From: Acholeplasmataceae bacterium UBA6150
Lineage (GTDB): Bacteria > Bacillota_I > Bacilli_A > Acholeplasmatales > UBA5453
Assembly (NCBI GenBank): GCA_002423145.1
Contig: DIUU01000003.1
Span: 1 to 64,000 of the forward strand
Reading direction: 5' to 3'
Length of the DNA stretch: 64,000 bases
Part shown: piece by piece, positions 1-9,018 of the stretch
Position numbering within the stretch: the stretch's first letter is position 1
How the letters are laid out: each line of letters starts with the position of its first letter
The notes under the pieces: model-generated
Told to the model about the DNA's origin: nothing
Database searches by the model: none
The model's input: the letters and a program-made list of their open reading frames with translations, nothing else
Made by a program: the position numbers and the translations under genes

Positions 1-541
1 CTTTCACCGCTAAGACTGGCGTTTCTTGATCCCCATTTTGCTAATTGGTTAAGTCCGGGTCTTGCAACAGAGTCGAAAAACCATTTTGTTGTCCCCGTTA
101 AATCTTTGCCTTTAATAAGTCCTCCAATAATAAATGCTATCGCGTAATCTTCCCATGTACCAAAATTATTAGTACCAAAAAAGATAGAAGATGCCGTGTC
201 TGAAATTATTTTGTTCCCTACAGAGGATAACCCGCCCATCAAGTAGCCCGCTCCTCCTCCTGCAAATGTTGCTCCAGCAACAGCACCAACTGCTGCCCCT
301 ATTAATGCTCCTACTATAATGCCAGTAAGGATATCACTATCGTTTTGTACTGCACTGTACCAGCCTAAACCAGCTCCAATTAATGCACCAACAACTACAC
401 TTGTTATAAAAATTGATAAAGCAAAATTACCATCAGGATCAATCAGATTCACTGGATTATTCGCAGTATACGTATATAAGTTCTCACCACTATTACTCAT
501 TGGATTTAAATAGTTGATGCTATCGGGACTAATGAATCTAC
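1..541 (-). pseudogene. Detached RHS C-terminal tip (tip A), cut by the IS and running off the window
   Basis: The minus strand is open from 541 to the window edge. It begins inside the RHS-associated core (GRFISPDS...NLYTYTANNPV, then NLIDPDGN) and continues into a hydrophobic, glycine- and alanine-rich stretch typical of the membrane-crossing linker before an RHS toxin. The toxin domain itself would lie beyond base 1. Bases about 450-541 match the plus-strand cores at about 7508-7598 and 8928-9018 in inverted orientation. The frame has no start, because an IS3-family element abuts it at 542. I infer that this was the C-terminus of the giant RHS gene on the other side of the IS, or a cassette for it. 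About 700 bp of core that should join the two parts is missing. Confidence 0.85.
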
Positions 542-581
542 TGGATTGGTATGGAAATTAAACAGAGGGTTATGATACCAT

Positions 582-956
582 ATGCATAGAAAACTGAAAG
601 GTCTAGTAACCATGCCAAGCAATAACAGTAAGTACTCAGAAGAAATGAGAGAAAGAACATCGAAGTTTATCATTGAAACCGGTAAGTCAGCTACATCAGT
701 CGCTGAAGAGTTAGGAATAGACATCAACACAGTGTGCAGATGGGTAAGAGACTATAGAAGGAAGCATAAAATGCCCTCCTACTCAGATGAGAAAGGAATC
801 GTTAAAGGTCCTAAAGTAGAAAAAGATGAAAACTGGTTAAAAATCAAAGAACTAGAGAAAGAACTTAAGATCAAAAATAAACTACTAGAAGAAGAAAAAG
901 AGAAGGTAGAGATTCTAAAAAAATCCCTGCACATCTTCATGGAACAACGCGCATGA
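582..956 (+). CDS. IS3-family transposase OrfA (helix-turn-helix)
   Basis: This 124-aa protein has an N-terminal helix-turn-helix (residues about 15-60, pattern SATSVAEELGIDINTVCRWV) that in this family binds the IS ends. A charged leucine-containing coiled coil follows (residues about 85-120), likely for dimerisation. The gene overlaps orfB by ATGA at 953-956. An A7 run at 917-923 sits in the frame expected for -1 slippage into orfB. The start could be ATG 582 or ATG 612; neither has a clear ribosome-binding site at good spacing. Confidence 0.9.
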   Translation: MHRKLKGLVTMPSNNSKYSEEMRERTSKFIIETGKSATSVAEELGIDINTVCRWVRDYRRKHKMPSYSDEKGIVKGPKVEKDENWLKIKELEKELKIKNKLLEEEKEKVEILKKSLHIFMEQRA

Positions 957-1834
957 AATGTGAAGCCATCGATAGGCTTAAACTACGGCATAGCGTAAGG
1001 AAGATGTGCAAAGTCTTAGGTATCATGGATAGAGCATACTACCAATGGAAAAAACAAGAAGAAAAAAGAAATGCACATAGAGCATCAGAACGAACACAAG
1101 TAAAAACTATTCATCACGTATTTACAGATAGTAAAGAAATATATGGAGCTAGAAAGATTCAAAAGCATTTAGAAGCTTCTGGGACATATATAAGCGAATG
1201 GAAGGTTCGAAGAATCATGAGAGAAAACGGGATGTACTCTGTGATTCAAAAAAAGTTTAGACCCTATTCAAACCAGAAAGCAGCACATAGATACACAGAT
1301 AATATCGTTGATAGAGATTTTGACGCAGCTGAACCCAATCAAATATGGGTAAGTGATATCACTTATATCAAAACGAAACTTGGGTGGTACTATCTCGCAG
1401 CGATTATCGATTTATATAACAGGGAAGTCATTGGTTATTCGACAAGTAAGAACATCGATACCGAACTCGTTAAGCAGGCAATCACCAACGCGATTGCTAG
1501 ATATCCAGAAGTTCAAGGAACCATATTTCATAGTGATCGTGGAAGTCAATATGCAAGTGCAGGCATCAAAACAATTTTAGATGACTATGGAATGATTCAA
1601 AGCATGAGCAAAGGTGGATGTCCTTACGATAATTCATGTATGGAAAGTTTTTTCGCTTATCTAAAGAAAGAATGCATCTATAGAAGGTCGTATAAAGATT
1701 CATCTGAAGTCGAAAAGGATCTATTTGAATACATTGAACTTTTCTATAACAGGAAAAGAATACATTCAACCTTAAATTATATGACACCAATTAGCTACAG
1801 AATTCAAAATCAGGCTTTTGTATCGGCCTCATAA
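953..1834 (+). CDS. IS3-family transposase OrfB (DDE integrase core)
   Basis: This 293-aa rve-type integrase catalyses cutting and strand transfer. The N-terminal part (about 1-110) contains the HTH_21-like region. The catalytic triad is visible as Asp135 (WVSDITY), Asp195 (FHSDRGSQY) and Glu231 (CMESFF), giving the DD(35)E spacing of IS3. The product is probably made as an OrfAB fusion by -1 frameshifting at the A7 run at 917-923: reading from 923 in the shifted frame enters orfB without a stop. ATGA coupling to orfA could also give free OrfB. No inactivating change is visible. Confidence 0.93.
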   Translation: MKCEAIDRLKLRHSVRKMCKVLGIMDRAYYQWKKQEEKRNAHRASERTQVKTIHHVFTDSKEIYGARKIQKHLEASGTYISEWKVRRIMRENGMYSVIQKKFRPYSNQKAAHRYTDNIVDRDFDAAEPNQIWVSDITYIKTKLGWYYLAAIIDLYNREVIGYSTSKNIDTELVKQAITNAIARYPEVQGTIFHSDRGSQYASAGIKTILDDYGMIQSMSKGGCPYDNSCMESFFAYLKKECIYRRSYKDSSEVEKDLFEYIELFYNRKRIHSTLNYMTPISYRIQNQAFVSAS

Positions 1835-1883
1835 ATGATATAATTTGTATGAATATGAACGATTATTACTATCTGTTTAAAAA

Positions 1884-4800
1884 TCACTTAGTCCAGTATC
1901 CGATTGTTTTCGATGAAATTGAACTATTATCTACAAATATGTCTTCCCGAATTAATTGATTCAAATGGTCGTAAGTGTAGTTGTATTTATACAATAAGAT
2001 AGAATTGGATGATATTTCAATTTCAATAATATTGTGTAAAGCATCGTATTTATACTTATGTATTTCGTCTAATTTGGAAATGTCATTATAAGTAATTTCG
2101 TATCGAACTTGATTAATCCGTGTTGAAGTTGTTCCATACTGAGTATTAGATGGTGTTTCATAAGTAAACTCTTGATTAAAATCCAATTCCCTATAATTAA
2201 AATAAATCGAATTTAAGCGTTTAAAAGCGTCACTTTCATAATCGTATTTTTTTGATGCTGTACTGCTTCCGATGTGATAAACAGTTGACTCAAATCTACC
2301 TGTATTGGGATTATATAGATAATATACAGATTGACTAACATTATCGATGTTGTACCCAATACGATCTATATTACCATTTGAATCATACGAATAGGATATT
2401 AGATTGCTGTTATGGTCAGTTATTGAAACGAGTCTCCCATTGTAATCATAAGTGTAAAAATATTTGGTACTATTAAGCAAATTATCATATACAGCGATAC
2501 TCCCATTTTGATTGTATTCATATTGATACCTTGCAGTTCCATTTAATCTTATTAATTTAACATAATCATTACTATCATACTCAAATTGAATAACATCTGA
2601 ATTACCATAACTAATAGATGATATCTTGTTTGTTGCGTAACTCAGATTATTATGGGTTTCCATGACATATTGTAAAGTATAAATTGTTGTTCCGGCAATT
2701 TTAACTGCGGTAATTTGATCTAAATCATTATAAATGAATTCATATGTCATGAGATTTTTGGTGATTGTTGATAGTCTACCCTTAGTATCATAGGCGTAAT
2801 TAGAAATTGAGGATATTACACCGCTACCATTTTCATGAGTAATTTGACTAACATTTCCTACTAAATTATAAACAAAAGTTTTAATATTGCCTTTAGCATC
2901 TGTGATTTGTTGGATTAAGCCATTAAGTTCATTATATGTATATTCAGTTTCATTACCAAATTCATCAATGATGCTGCTAATATATTGACCATTGTTGGTA
3001 TATGTTTTTGAACTTGAAAACCAGAGATCATCTGTTGAATCTCCATTACCATCATCAAATCTAATTTCTTTCTTAAACAATTGATTGTCCGAATTGTATG
3101 AATTAGAGGTTATCACGTTATCCTGAATGGTGTAAAGTAATCTATTTTTATCATCGATTGATAGACGTATAACCTCTCGAGTAATTCCCATTGCTTCTTT
3201 CGTGACAACGTATTCATCATTTAAATCATCATAAGTTTGGCTAATTGTCATATTTGGTTTGGATAGAAAGGAAATGTAACCCCCTACGGTATATCCATAT
3301 TCAGTATATTCTGATGATTCATAAAGTTGAATATTATCGAAGTAAGCTGTGTTTTCACCTTGGTAAATCATAGCTGTAGTAATAGAGTAGTCACCTGCTG
3401 GAATGCTAAATGATCCTACGATACTTTGCCAATCATTTACAGAAGAAACAAATGGGAATCTGTATGTTTTATAGTAACCTTGAGTATCCTCTCCGACGTT
3501 TGTTATGGTTATTTCAATTCCAAAAAACCTACCATCATAAATTAGGGATTCATCATCTCTCTTTTGAGCTTTGTATGGTACAGCATTTGCTTTTGCCATA
3601 CCTGATATTGTGAATGTCTTAGAATAATAACTCGATGAAGTATAAGATTGAAAAATTTGTTTTTCCTGTGAACCATCACCAAGTGCTTTCATAACATATG
3701 ACCCTAGTATTTTAGATAAATGGGATGGCGGTGTAATATACTCCCTAATCAAACCCGCATTTGTATAATCAGATAAATTGTAATCTTCAAAACCACTATT
3801 TTGAAGCAAATTATTCCTGCTATCATTAAATCCAAAATTGATTTGAATTGAATCAAAATATGCGGATGATATTGATTCATTTTTCAATTGAATCTCAACG
3901 GTCTTAGGGTAAAATATTTGAAAAGTTAGCTGATACTTTGTCCATGTTGTACCTTTTACTTTTGTAATTATTCCTTTAGTATGGGCATCCCAAACATCAA
4001 TAAATGCACCTGGAGTAGATGAATTGTTCATAATCCACCCTTCAACTGTATATAATCCAGCAGGTAATGCGATGGTTTGTTTTGCTGTGGTTGTGCCGGA
4101 AGAATTGACAATTTTCAATGAACTACTTCCGAAAGCTCTTTCTTCACTTGATATTGTAACACCCGTGTTAACCGACCAACCTTGGATACCAAGTTCAAAA
4201 CTATGATTGAATATAGGGTTTGTCATTTGTGCAGTAACACCATCAGTGCTTCTAAGCTTGTGATTGTTTCGATAATTCGGAAATGCATTAACAATTTCTA
4301 ATCCTTTGTAGTAATCATTTATATCAACATTATCTAGTTCTAAATAACTATATAACCCTTGATAAGATTGCGTCATAATATTATCGTATGAATCTCTTAT
4401 GTTAATCGAATGTCCATATTGATCAAATGTATATAAAACCATGTTCCCTTTTTGGTCTGTATATGTGGTTTGTCTAAAATTTCTAGTGATATTAATATCT
4501 TGTAAACGTGTGTTATTGTCTGAAATATGGATTGAATTCACCCGAGTACTTGAATATGTGTAGTTCACTTTATAGTTAGACTTATCTTCTGTGGCTGATT
4601 CTAATAAGTGATTCAGATAAGTATAGGAAATGATGGCTGCATTTTGAGTTTGACCATAATCACCTGAATAGTTGGTTTTTATATTTACAGTTGACAATTC
4701 AAAAATCGTGAAGTCGCTGGATAGTGAATAATTATACAATCTTTCTTCCACTATTTTTTCTTGATTATCCAACTTTTTTAAAACCAATTTTGTAGAATCT

Positions 4801-6857
4801 AATAAACCATTTGAATAATTTAATTCTATGTAATTACCGACACTATCTGTTATTCTTGATAGCATAGGTATATTTAATACATTTGAATATGTCAAACTAA
4901 TGTTGTTATCAGATTTGGGATCTTCTATGCGTATTAACTTACCATTATTGAAGGCATCAAAATAATACCATAGACCATTCATGACAATGAGCTGGAAGTC
5001 AGCGCCTAAATGCAATTCGGCGTTACTACCATCCTCAGCTATATACATGCATGTCCAATCGGTACCAATAATATAGCTGCACTGTGATTTGACTGAAATT
5101 GTATTATGGAATTTATCGTCGTAAAAATGTACTACACTTGAATCAGGTTTAACTAAGTAGTATGATTCTAAATCCAATCCGAGCATCAGTTTGTAATCAA
5201 AACCAGTCTTCCATCCATTTCCATAAGCAACATCATTGGCATTGGATGATATGGAATTGATTGAGTAGATAAAATCTAGACCAATACTCATTATCTCAGT
5301 GTTCAGCTGATAATCATTTCTAACCCAAGTTAGATGACCCGTATAATCAGATAAAAATCCAGTGCCTGGTAATCCTGCATTTTGACTCGTGTAACTCCAA
5401 TGGTTCTTTAATCCATTAGCATCTTCATAACCGATAATTACATATGGCTCTTCATGGCTTCCGCTTTGATAGAATTTTGTTTTTCCAATACCATCATCAT
5501 CAATTAAGACAAAACTTAAGTCATAGCTTGAGGAATCTGACAATATCTTGTTACTTAAGTATTGCGATATATCAAATCGAAGAATATCACTGGTGTTATA
5601 TGCGGTAACATAGTCAATGACTGAATTATTGTTTGCAGGCATATTATTCCATGACAAATTGGTGACATTGGGAGTCGTTAAATTTTCGTGTAAATTTACC
5701 TGATTACTATAGGAGGTTTCACCAACTTTCATGACTAGAAAAGCATATGAAATCACTTTATTCTGAAAAGTACTTTCATTTAACTGAATATTAACAAATC
5801 CTCTTTGCTCATAGGACGAATCCATACCGACATTCATATATGCATCATTGTAAAGTGTAGCAGTAGGTGTATACTCTGATGTATAGGTATCTTGATAATC
5901 ATTACTAGCATTGGTTATTTTTACTGATGGATCAATAATAACTGGAAACTCGGCACTAGATAACCAATCCTTATTTGGAATTACAGTGTAAAAAAAACCA
6001 CCTTTTGTTTCAATAATCTCATAAGTTACCTCATGTGATGTATCACCATTAGCATCTACCATGTAGAGTGGATCAAAAGTATACATATTGCCAGTCTTCG
6101 GATCCACTAATTGAATGTTATTATCATTTTCATGTAACTCCAAATCATGCGTTTGATAATAAAAAGAAACGCTTGAATTTTCTGTTTTTTGATTAAATAT
6201 GATGAACTCTTTTACTGACCCGTCTTTTATTTCGTATACTAAATCTAAGTTATTTATGATAGATGGATACTTGATTGTACTTATATCATCATATACTGCG
6301 TACTTTTCGTTTGAGAGTATTTTTTCATGGTTTACTATTGAAGTTACCTCTCCTATTTGATTGAGTATACTCCACTTCAATTTGGATTGACCAACTTGAA
6401 TCGAAAAATTAGTCTTAGAATTTAGTGTACTCGGAAAACGGTACGATATCTCACCATTGCTAAAACTGAAATCGTTTGATTTTTGCGAATCAAAATTACT
6501 TAAAATCGGATTCAAATCATCATTTGCAAATGGTTTAGATCGTATATATGCCTCAAAAGAGCCATTTTCTTTGATAAAGTGCTTTTCAGTGCTAGTTCGC
6601 AATGAAACATTTTCACTGCGTAGTTTGATATCTTCATGACTGTATGTTTCTTCTTGATTGGTGATTTCACTGTAAGGAACACTAACCTCATTTAACTCAT
6701 CAGTGTTTAACTGGCGAGCTGCATTAACTTCTTGAATTGGCAATGAGCCGAAAATCATAGATGCAACTAAAAAAATGATCAATGGTTTGGTGAAATGTTT
6801 CCAAATTGTAAATATAATAATAATTAATCGATTCGATATTTTTCTTTTAAATTTCAC
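1884..6857 (-). CDS. Giant secreted RHS/WapA-like polymorphic toxin, C-terminus lost at the IS
   Basis: The likely start is GTG 6857: AAGGAGG lies 9 bases upstream, and the 31 residues before it are a poor leader. This gives 1657 aa. The N-terminus has positive residues, a long hydrophobic stretch and VNA|A, a secretion signal. A DNRLRE-type domain (about residues 320-480) follows, then a jelly-roll-like region with two CBM-like repeats (NHSFELGIQGW and NSGFEDYN, about 900-1170), then many YD/RHS repeats (SYDSNGNIDRIGYN and similar). This order is that of Bacillus WapA, which delivers a C-terminal toxin to neighbouring cells. The last codons (TGG ACT AAG TGA) come from the IS end, so the RHS core end and toxin are absent. 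The protein may be secreted but toxinless. Confidence 0.85.
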   Translation of the reverse strand: MKFKRKISNRLIIIIFTIWKHFTKPLIIFLVASMIFGSLPIQEVNAARQLNTDELNEVSVPYSEITNQEETYSHEDIKLRSENVSLRTSTEKHFIKENGSFEAYIRSKPFANDDLNPILSNFDSQKSNDFSFSNGEISYRFPSTLNSKTNFSIQVGQSKLKWSILNQIGEVTSIVNHEKILSNEKYAVYDDISTIKYPSIINNLDLVYEIKDGSVKEFIIFNQKTENSSVSFYYQTHDLELHENDNNIQLVDPKTGNMYTFDPLYMVDANGDTSHEVTYEIIETKGGFFYTVIPNKDWLSSAEFPVIIDPSVKITNASNDYQDTYTSEYTPTATLYNDAYMNVGMDSSYEQRGFVNIQLNESTFQNKVISYAFLVMKVGETSYSNQVNLHENLTTPNVTNLSWNNMPANNNSVIDYVTAYNTSDILRFDISQYLSNKILSDSSSYDLSFVLIDDDGIGKTKFYQSGSHEEPYVIIGYEDANGLKNHWSYTSQNAGLPGTGFLSDYTGHLTWVRNDYQLNTEIMSIGLDFIYSINSISSNANDVAYGNGWKTGFDYKLMLGLDLESYYLVKPDSSVVHFYDDKFHNTISVKSQCSYIIGTDWTCMYIAEDGSNAELHLGADFQLIVMNGLWYYFDAFNNGKLIRIEDPKSDNNISLTYSNVLNIPMLSRITDSVGNYIELNYSNGLLDSTKLVLKKLDNQEKIVEERLYNYSLSSDFTIFELSTVNIKTNYSGDYGQTQNAAIISYTYLNHLLESATEDKSNYKVNYTYSSTRVNSIHISDNNTRLQDINITRNFRQTTYTDQKGNMVLYTFDQYGHSINIRDSYDNIMTQSYQGLYSYLELDNVDINDYYKGLEIVNAFPNYRNNHKLRSTDGVTAQMTNPIFNHSFELGIQGWSVNTGVTISSEERAFGSSSLKIVNSSGTTTAKQTIALPAGLYTVEGWIMNNSSTPGAFIDVWDAHTKGIITKVKGTTWTKYQLTFQIFYPKTVEIQLKNESISSAYFDSIQINFGFNDSRNNLLQNSGFEDYNLSDYTNAGLIREYITPPSHLSKILGSYVMKALGDGSQEKQIFQSYTSSSYYSKTFTISGMAKANAVPYKAQKRDDESLIYDGRFFGIEITITNVGEDTQGYYKTYRFPFVSSVNDWQSIVGSFSIPAGDYSITTAMIYQGENTAYFDNIQLYESSEYTEYGYTVGGYISFLSKPNMTISQTYDDLNDEYVVTKEAMGITREVIRLSIDDKNRLLYTIQDNVITSNSYNSDNQLFKKEIRFDDGNGDSTDDLWFSSSKTYTNNGQYISSIIDEFGNETEYTYNELNGLIQQITDAKGNIKTFVYNLVGNVSQITHENGSGVISSISNYAYDTKGRLSTITKNLMTYEFIYNDLDQITAVKIAGTTIYTLQYVMETHNNLSYATNKISSISYGNSDVIQFEYDSNDYVKLIRLNGTARYQYEYNQNGSIAVYDNLLNSTKYFYTYDYNGRLVSITDHNSNLISYSYDSNGNIDRIGYNIDNVSQSVYYLYNPNTGRFESTVYHIGSSTASKKYDYESDAFKRLNSIYFNYRELDFNQEFTYETPSNTQYGTTSTRINQVRYEITYNDISKLDEIHKYKYDALHNIIEIEISSNSILLYKYNYTYDHLNQLIREDIFVDNSSISSKTIGYWTK

Positions 6858-7044
6858 GATAATAATCCTCCTTAATTTTATATAACATGAAATAATTATT
6901 TTGTAAATTACTAATATAACTAAAATATTACAATTTTTATATTTTCTCAAATATAGGATATATTATTATAAATATTAAAAAAATTCATTTCAACTGTATA
7001 GGTTTTATTATTGATCTGAGTTGATAATACAGTTTATTGATTAA

Positions 7045-7170
7045 GATGGAAAAGAACTCGCAAGTATATCCAAGTATTGTGAAAGTAATTACTACAAATA
7101 CAATGATCAAGGCATTCGCACTCAAAAAACAACAGGTACATGTAGTGGCAGTAAAACAACCAAATATACC
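7045..7170 (+). pseudogene. Truncated upstream part of RHS tip cassette B
   Basis: The reading frame of cassette B is open from 7045, just after a TAA at 7042-7044. It encodes DGKELASISKYCES and then KYNDQGIRTQK, which aligns with the equivalent core of the complete RHS gene at about 22675-22755 (DGRQLTNYGSYC, then KYNDQGIRTQK). Homology fades above 7045. The cassette is therefore a 5'-truncated copy of an RHS 3' end, not an independent gene with its own start. Confidence 0.7.
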
Positions 7171-8196
7171 TTGAGTGGCAATTTGGTTATTATGGAATCT
7201 TGGGGAACTAGTAACAATCAAAGAATCTATTATACATACGATGTGGATGGTTCCTTAATCAGTTTTAAATATAACAGTAATGAATATTTTTACATCCGCA
7301 ATCTTCAAGGTGATATAATAAAGATAATTGATATCAATGGTAATGTATTGGTTACTTATAGCTATGATGCTTTTGGTAATACCCTTAATACAACAGACAC
7401 ATCTGGAATATCATTATCAATCATCAATCCCTATCGATATCGCGGATATCGATATGACTTAGAGACTGGGTTCTATTATTTGCAATCAAGGTATTACAAT
7501 CCACAGATAGGTAGATTCATTAGTCCCGATAGCATCAACTATTTAAATCCAATGAGTAATAGTGGTGAGAACTTATATACGTATACTGCGAATAATCCGG
7601 TGTTGTACCTAAATAGCGCTGGACATAACTCTGTCAGTTCAAGTAACTCTATAGGTAGTAATTGTGTTGCCTTTGCTACTCAGATCAACTCATCAAAGAG
7701 CGGGTTATTAAATAGATTTGCTATTTCAGGTGAAGTAATATCTGGTGCATTTTATGCTAAAGGTGAAGCAACATTTTTATATGGTACTAGTCAATTTAGA
7801 TTCCAATGGTCAAATGGCAAAAGAGGTGAAAAAACTCAAATTGGTTATTTTGCAAAAATATCAATTCTAAACGCTTCTGGTCAAATAGGTTTTGAAGCAG
7901 GAGGGTACGGTGTCGCATTAAAAGGTGTTGCTGATGTAGGAACTTTTACTTTACTTATTGGATATATGAAGACCGACAATGGTTGGTTTGTTGGTTTGAG
8001 TGCAGAAGCTTCAATTGCTTCAGCAAGGGGTGGCGTTCAATTTGATTTAGGACAATTTGGAATTGAGATTGGTGGTTCTGCTAAATTTATGACAACAGGA
8101 GAGTTTCAACTTGGAGTTGGAAGCAATGGATTTGTTTTTGCCTTAGGAAATCCTGGTCCTAGTGGTGTAAGTTTTTATATTAGATTGACGTGGTAA
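7171..8196 (+). CDS. Orphan RHS C-terminal cassette (tip B) with glycine-rich tail
   Basis: This is the end of an RHS protein without its body. It has RHS repeats (YYTYDVDGSLISFKYN), the associated core (NPYRYRGYRYDLETGFYYLQSRYYNPQIGRFISPDS in outline) and the boundary YTANNPV. An unrelated tail of about 190 aa follows, rich in Gly, Phe and Ala with a repeating beta-like pattern. I do not recognise the tail; similar glycine-rich tails occur as putative toxin tips. The TTG at 7171 has no convincing ribosome-binding site, so this is probably a silent cassette expressed only after fusion to an RHS body. It faces away from the giant RHS gene. A small gene starts 10 bases downstream after an AAGGAG site. 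Confidence 0.8.
   Translation: MSGNLVIMESWGTSNNQRIYYTYDVDGSLISFKYNSNEYFYIRNLQGDIIKIIDINGNVLVTYSYDAFGNTLNTTDTSGISLSIINPYRYRGYRYDLETGFYYLQSRYYNPQIGRFISPDSINYLNPMSNSGENLYTYTANNPVLYLNSAGHNSVSSSNSIGSNCVAFATQINSSKSGLLNRFAISGEVISGAFYAKGEATFLYGTSQFRFQWSNGKRGEKTQIGYFAKISILNASGQIGFEAGGYGVALKGVADVGTFTLLIGYMKTDNGWFVGLSAEASIASARGGVQFDLGQFGIEIGGSAKFMTTGEFQLGVGSNGFVFALGNPGPSGVSFYIRLTW
7346..7598 (+). repeat. 253-bp RHS core repeat, copy 1
   Basis: By eye this is identical base for base to 8766-9018, an offset of 1420. Differences resume at once on both sides: GTAATG against GTATTC upstream, and CCGG against CCAG at the YTANNPV boundary. The copy spans the RHS-associated core up to the point where tails diverge. 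About 92 bp of the same sequence is present in inverted orientation at about 450-541. It contains a 10-bp-arm palindrome at 7432-7454. Confidence 0.93.
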
Positions 8197-8206
8197 AGGA
8201 GATCAA

Positions 8207-8749
8207 ATGAGAAAATCTTATTATTTTCACGGAAATATAATTAAATTCCTTTTTAAAAAACACTATTGTCCATGGTGTGGTAATTTATTGTCAAAAAAAC
8301 TGAATCACAAAATTTTAAACTCAAATTCAGAAGAAGCGAAAAAATATGAAAGTTTATATAGCAGTACTGATGGCGGAAGTATAATAGGAAATTTTGATTC
8401 AGATATTAGACATCACTTATTTTATTGTGGCACATGTGATAAAGAAATTGAACACAAAACACTGTTTAGTTATCAAAGAACTAAGAAAAACATATCGAAA
8501 TTGATTAATATAGCAAAAAACAAAAGCATTGAAATGGAAATTCGTTATTTAGATAAAGATGATAAAGAGATAAAAAAAGAGGATAGAGTTTTTTTCGACA
8601 AAGTACTAATATCTTTGGTTGTTAATGAAAAAAAGATAGAAAAGCTTTGCTACATTGCTTGTAAATATCCAACTTATGAGGAAGCCACTTATTTTAAAGC
8701 GACCGAGCACTTGAGTGGAGTAAAAGATATGTTAAAAAGAAAAAGTTAA
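8207..8749 (+). CDS. Zinc-ribbon-like protein, candidate immunity partner of tip B
   Basis: This 180-aa protein is of unknown family. Two cysteine pairs, CPWCGN near residue 22 and CGTCDK near residue 76, could form a split zinc ribbon. The rest is Lys- and Glu-rich, with no signal peptide or membrane segment, so it is probably cytoplasmic. It starts 10 bases after the tip B stop with a strong AAGGAG site. Such tight placement behind an RHS tail is the position of immunity genes in polymorphic-toxin loci. That role is inferred from position only. The next core repeat starts 17 bases after its stop. Confidence 0.6.
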   Translation: MRKSYYFHGNIIKFLFKKHYCPWCGNLLSKKLNHKILNSNSEEAKKYESLYSSTDGGSIIGNFDSDIRHHLFYCGTCDKEIEHKTLFSYQRTKKNISKLINIAKNKSIEMEIRYLDKDDKEIKKEDRVFFDKVLISLVVNEKKIEKLCYIACKYPTYEEATYFKATEHLSGVKDMLKRKS

Positions 8750-8765
8750 CATCATAATGGTATTC

Positions 8766-9018
8766 TATTGGTTACTTATAGCTATGATGCTTTTGGTAAT
8801 ACCCTTAATACAACAGACACATCTGGAATATCATTATCAATCATCAATCCCTATCGATATCGCGGATATCGATATGACTTAGAGACTGGGTTCTATTATT
8901 TGCAATCAAGGTATTACAATCCACAGATAGGTAGATTCATTAGTCCCGATAGCATCAACTATTTAAATCCAATGAGTAATAGTGGTGAGAACTTATATAC
9001 GTATACTGCGAATAATCC
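8766..9018 (+). repeat. 253-bp RHS core repeat, copy 2
   Basis: This is the second perfect copy of 7346-7598. It begins almost directly after the tip B partner gene, so one unit is core, tail and partner gene. The tandem direct orientation would allow deletion of tip B with its partner by homologous recombination. Inverted copies at about 450-541 would allow inversion. The 23-bp palindrome is at 8852-8874. Confidence 0.93.

Larger units (their letters stand above)
542..1895 (+). mobile_element. IS3-family insertion sequence (IS150-like), 1354 bp
   Basis: The ends were set from the points where RHS homology stops. The left end starts TGGATTGG at 542. The right end, read inward from 1895, starts TGGACTAAG. 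Both ends share an imperfect inverted repeat that includes TTAAACAGA or ATTAAACAGA about 15 bases in. Inside are orfA and orfB in the usual overlapping arrangement. Flanks TAC (539-541) and GTA (1896-1898) are not a direct duplication, and the two flanks come from non-adjacent parts of an RHS gene. The insertion was therefore accompanied or followed by a deletion or recombination. Both reading frames are intact, so the element may still be active. Confidence 0.88.

Noticed and set aside
539..1898. A target-site duplication around the IS
   Set aside because: TAC and GTA are not direct repeats, and the flanks are not adjacent in the complete paralogue.
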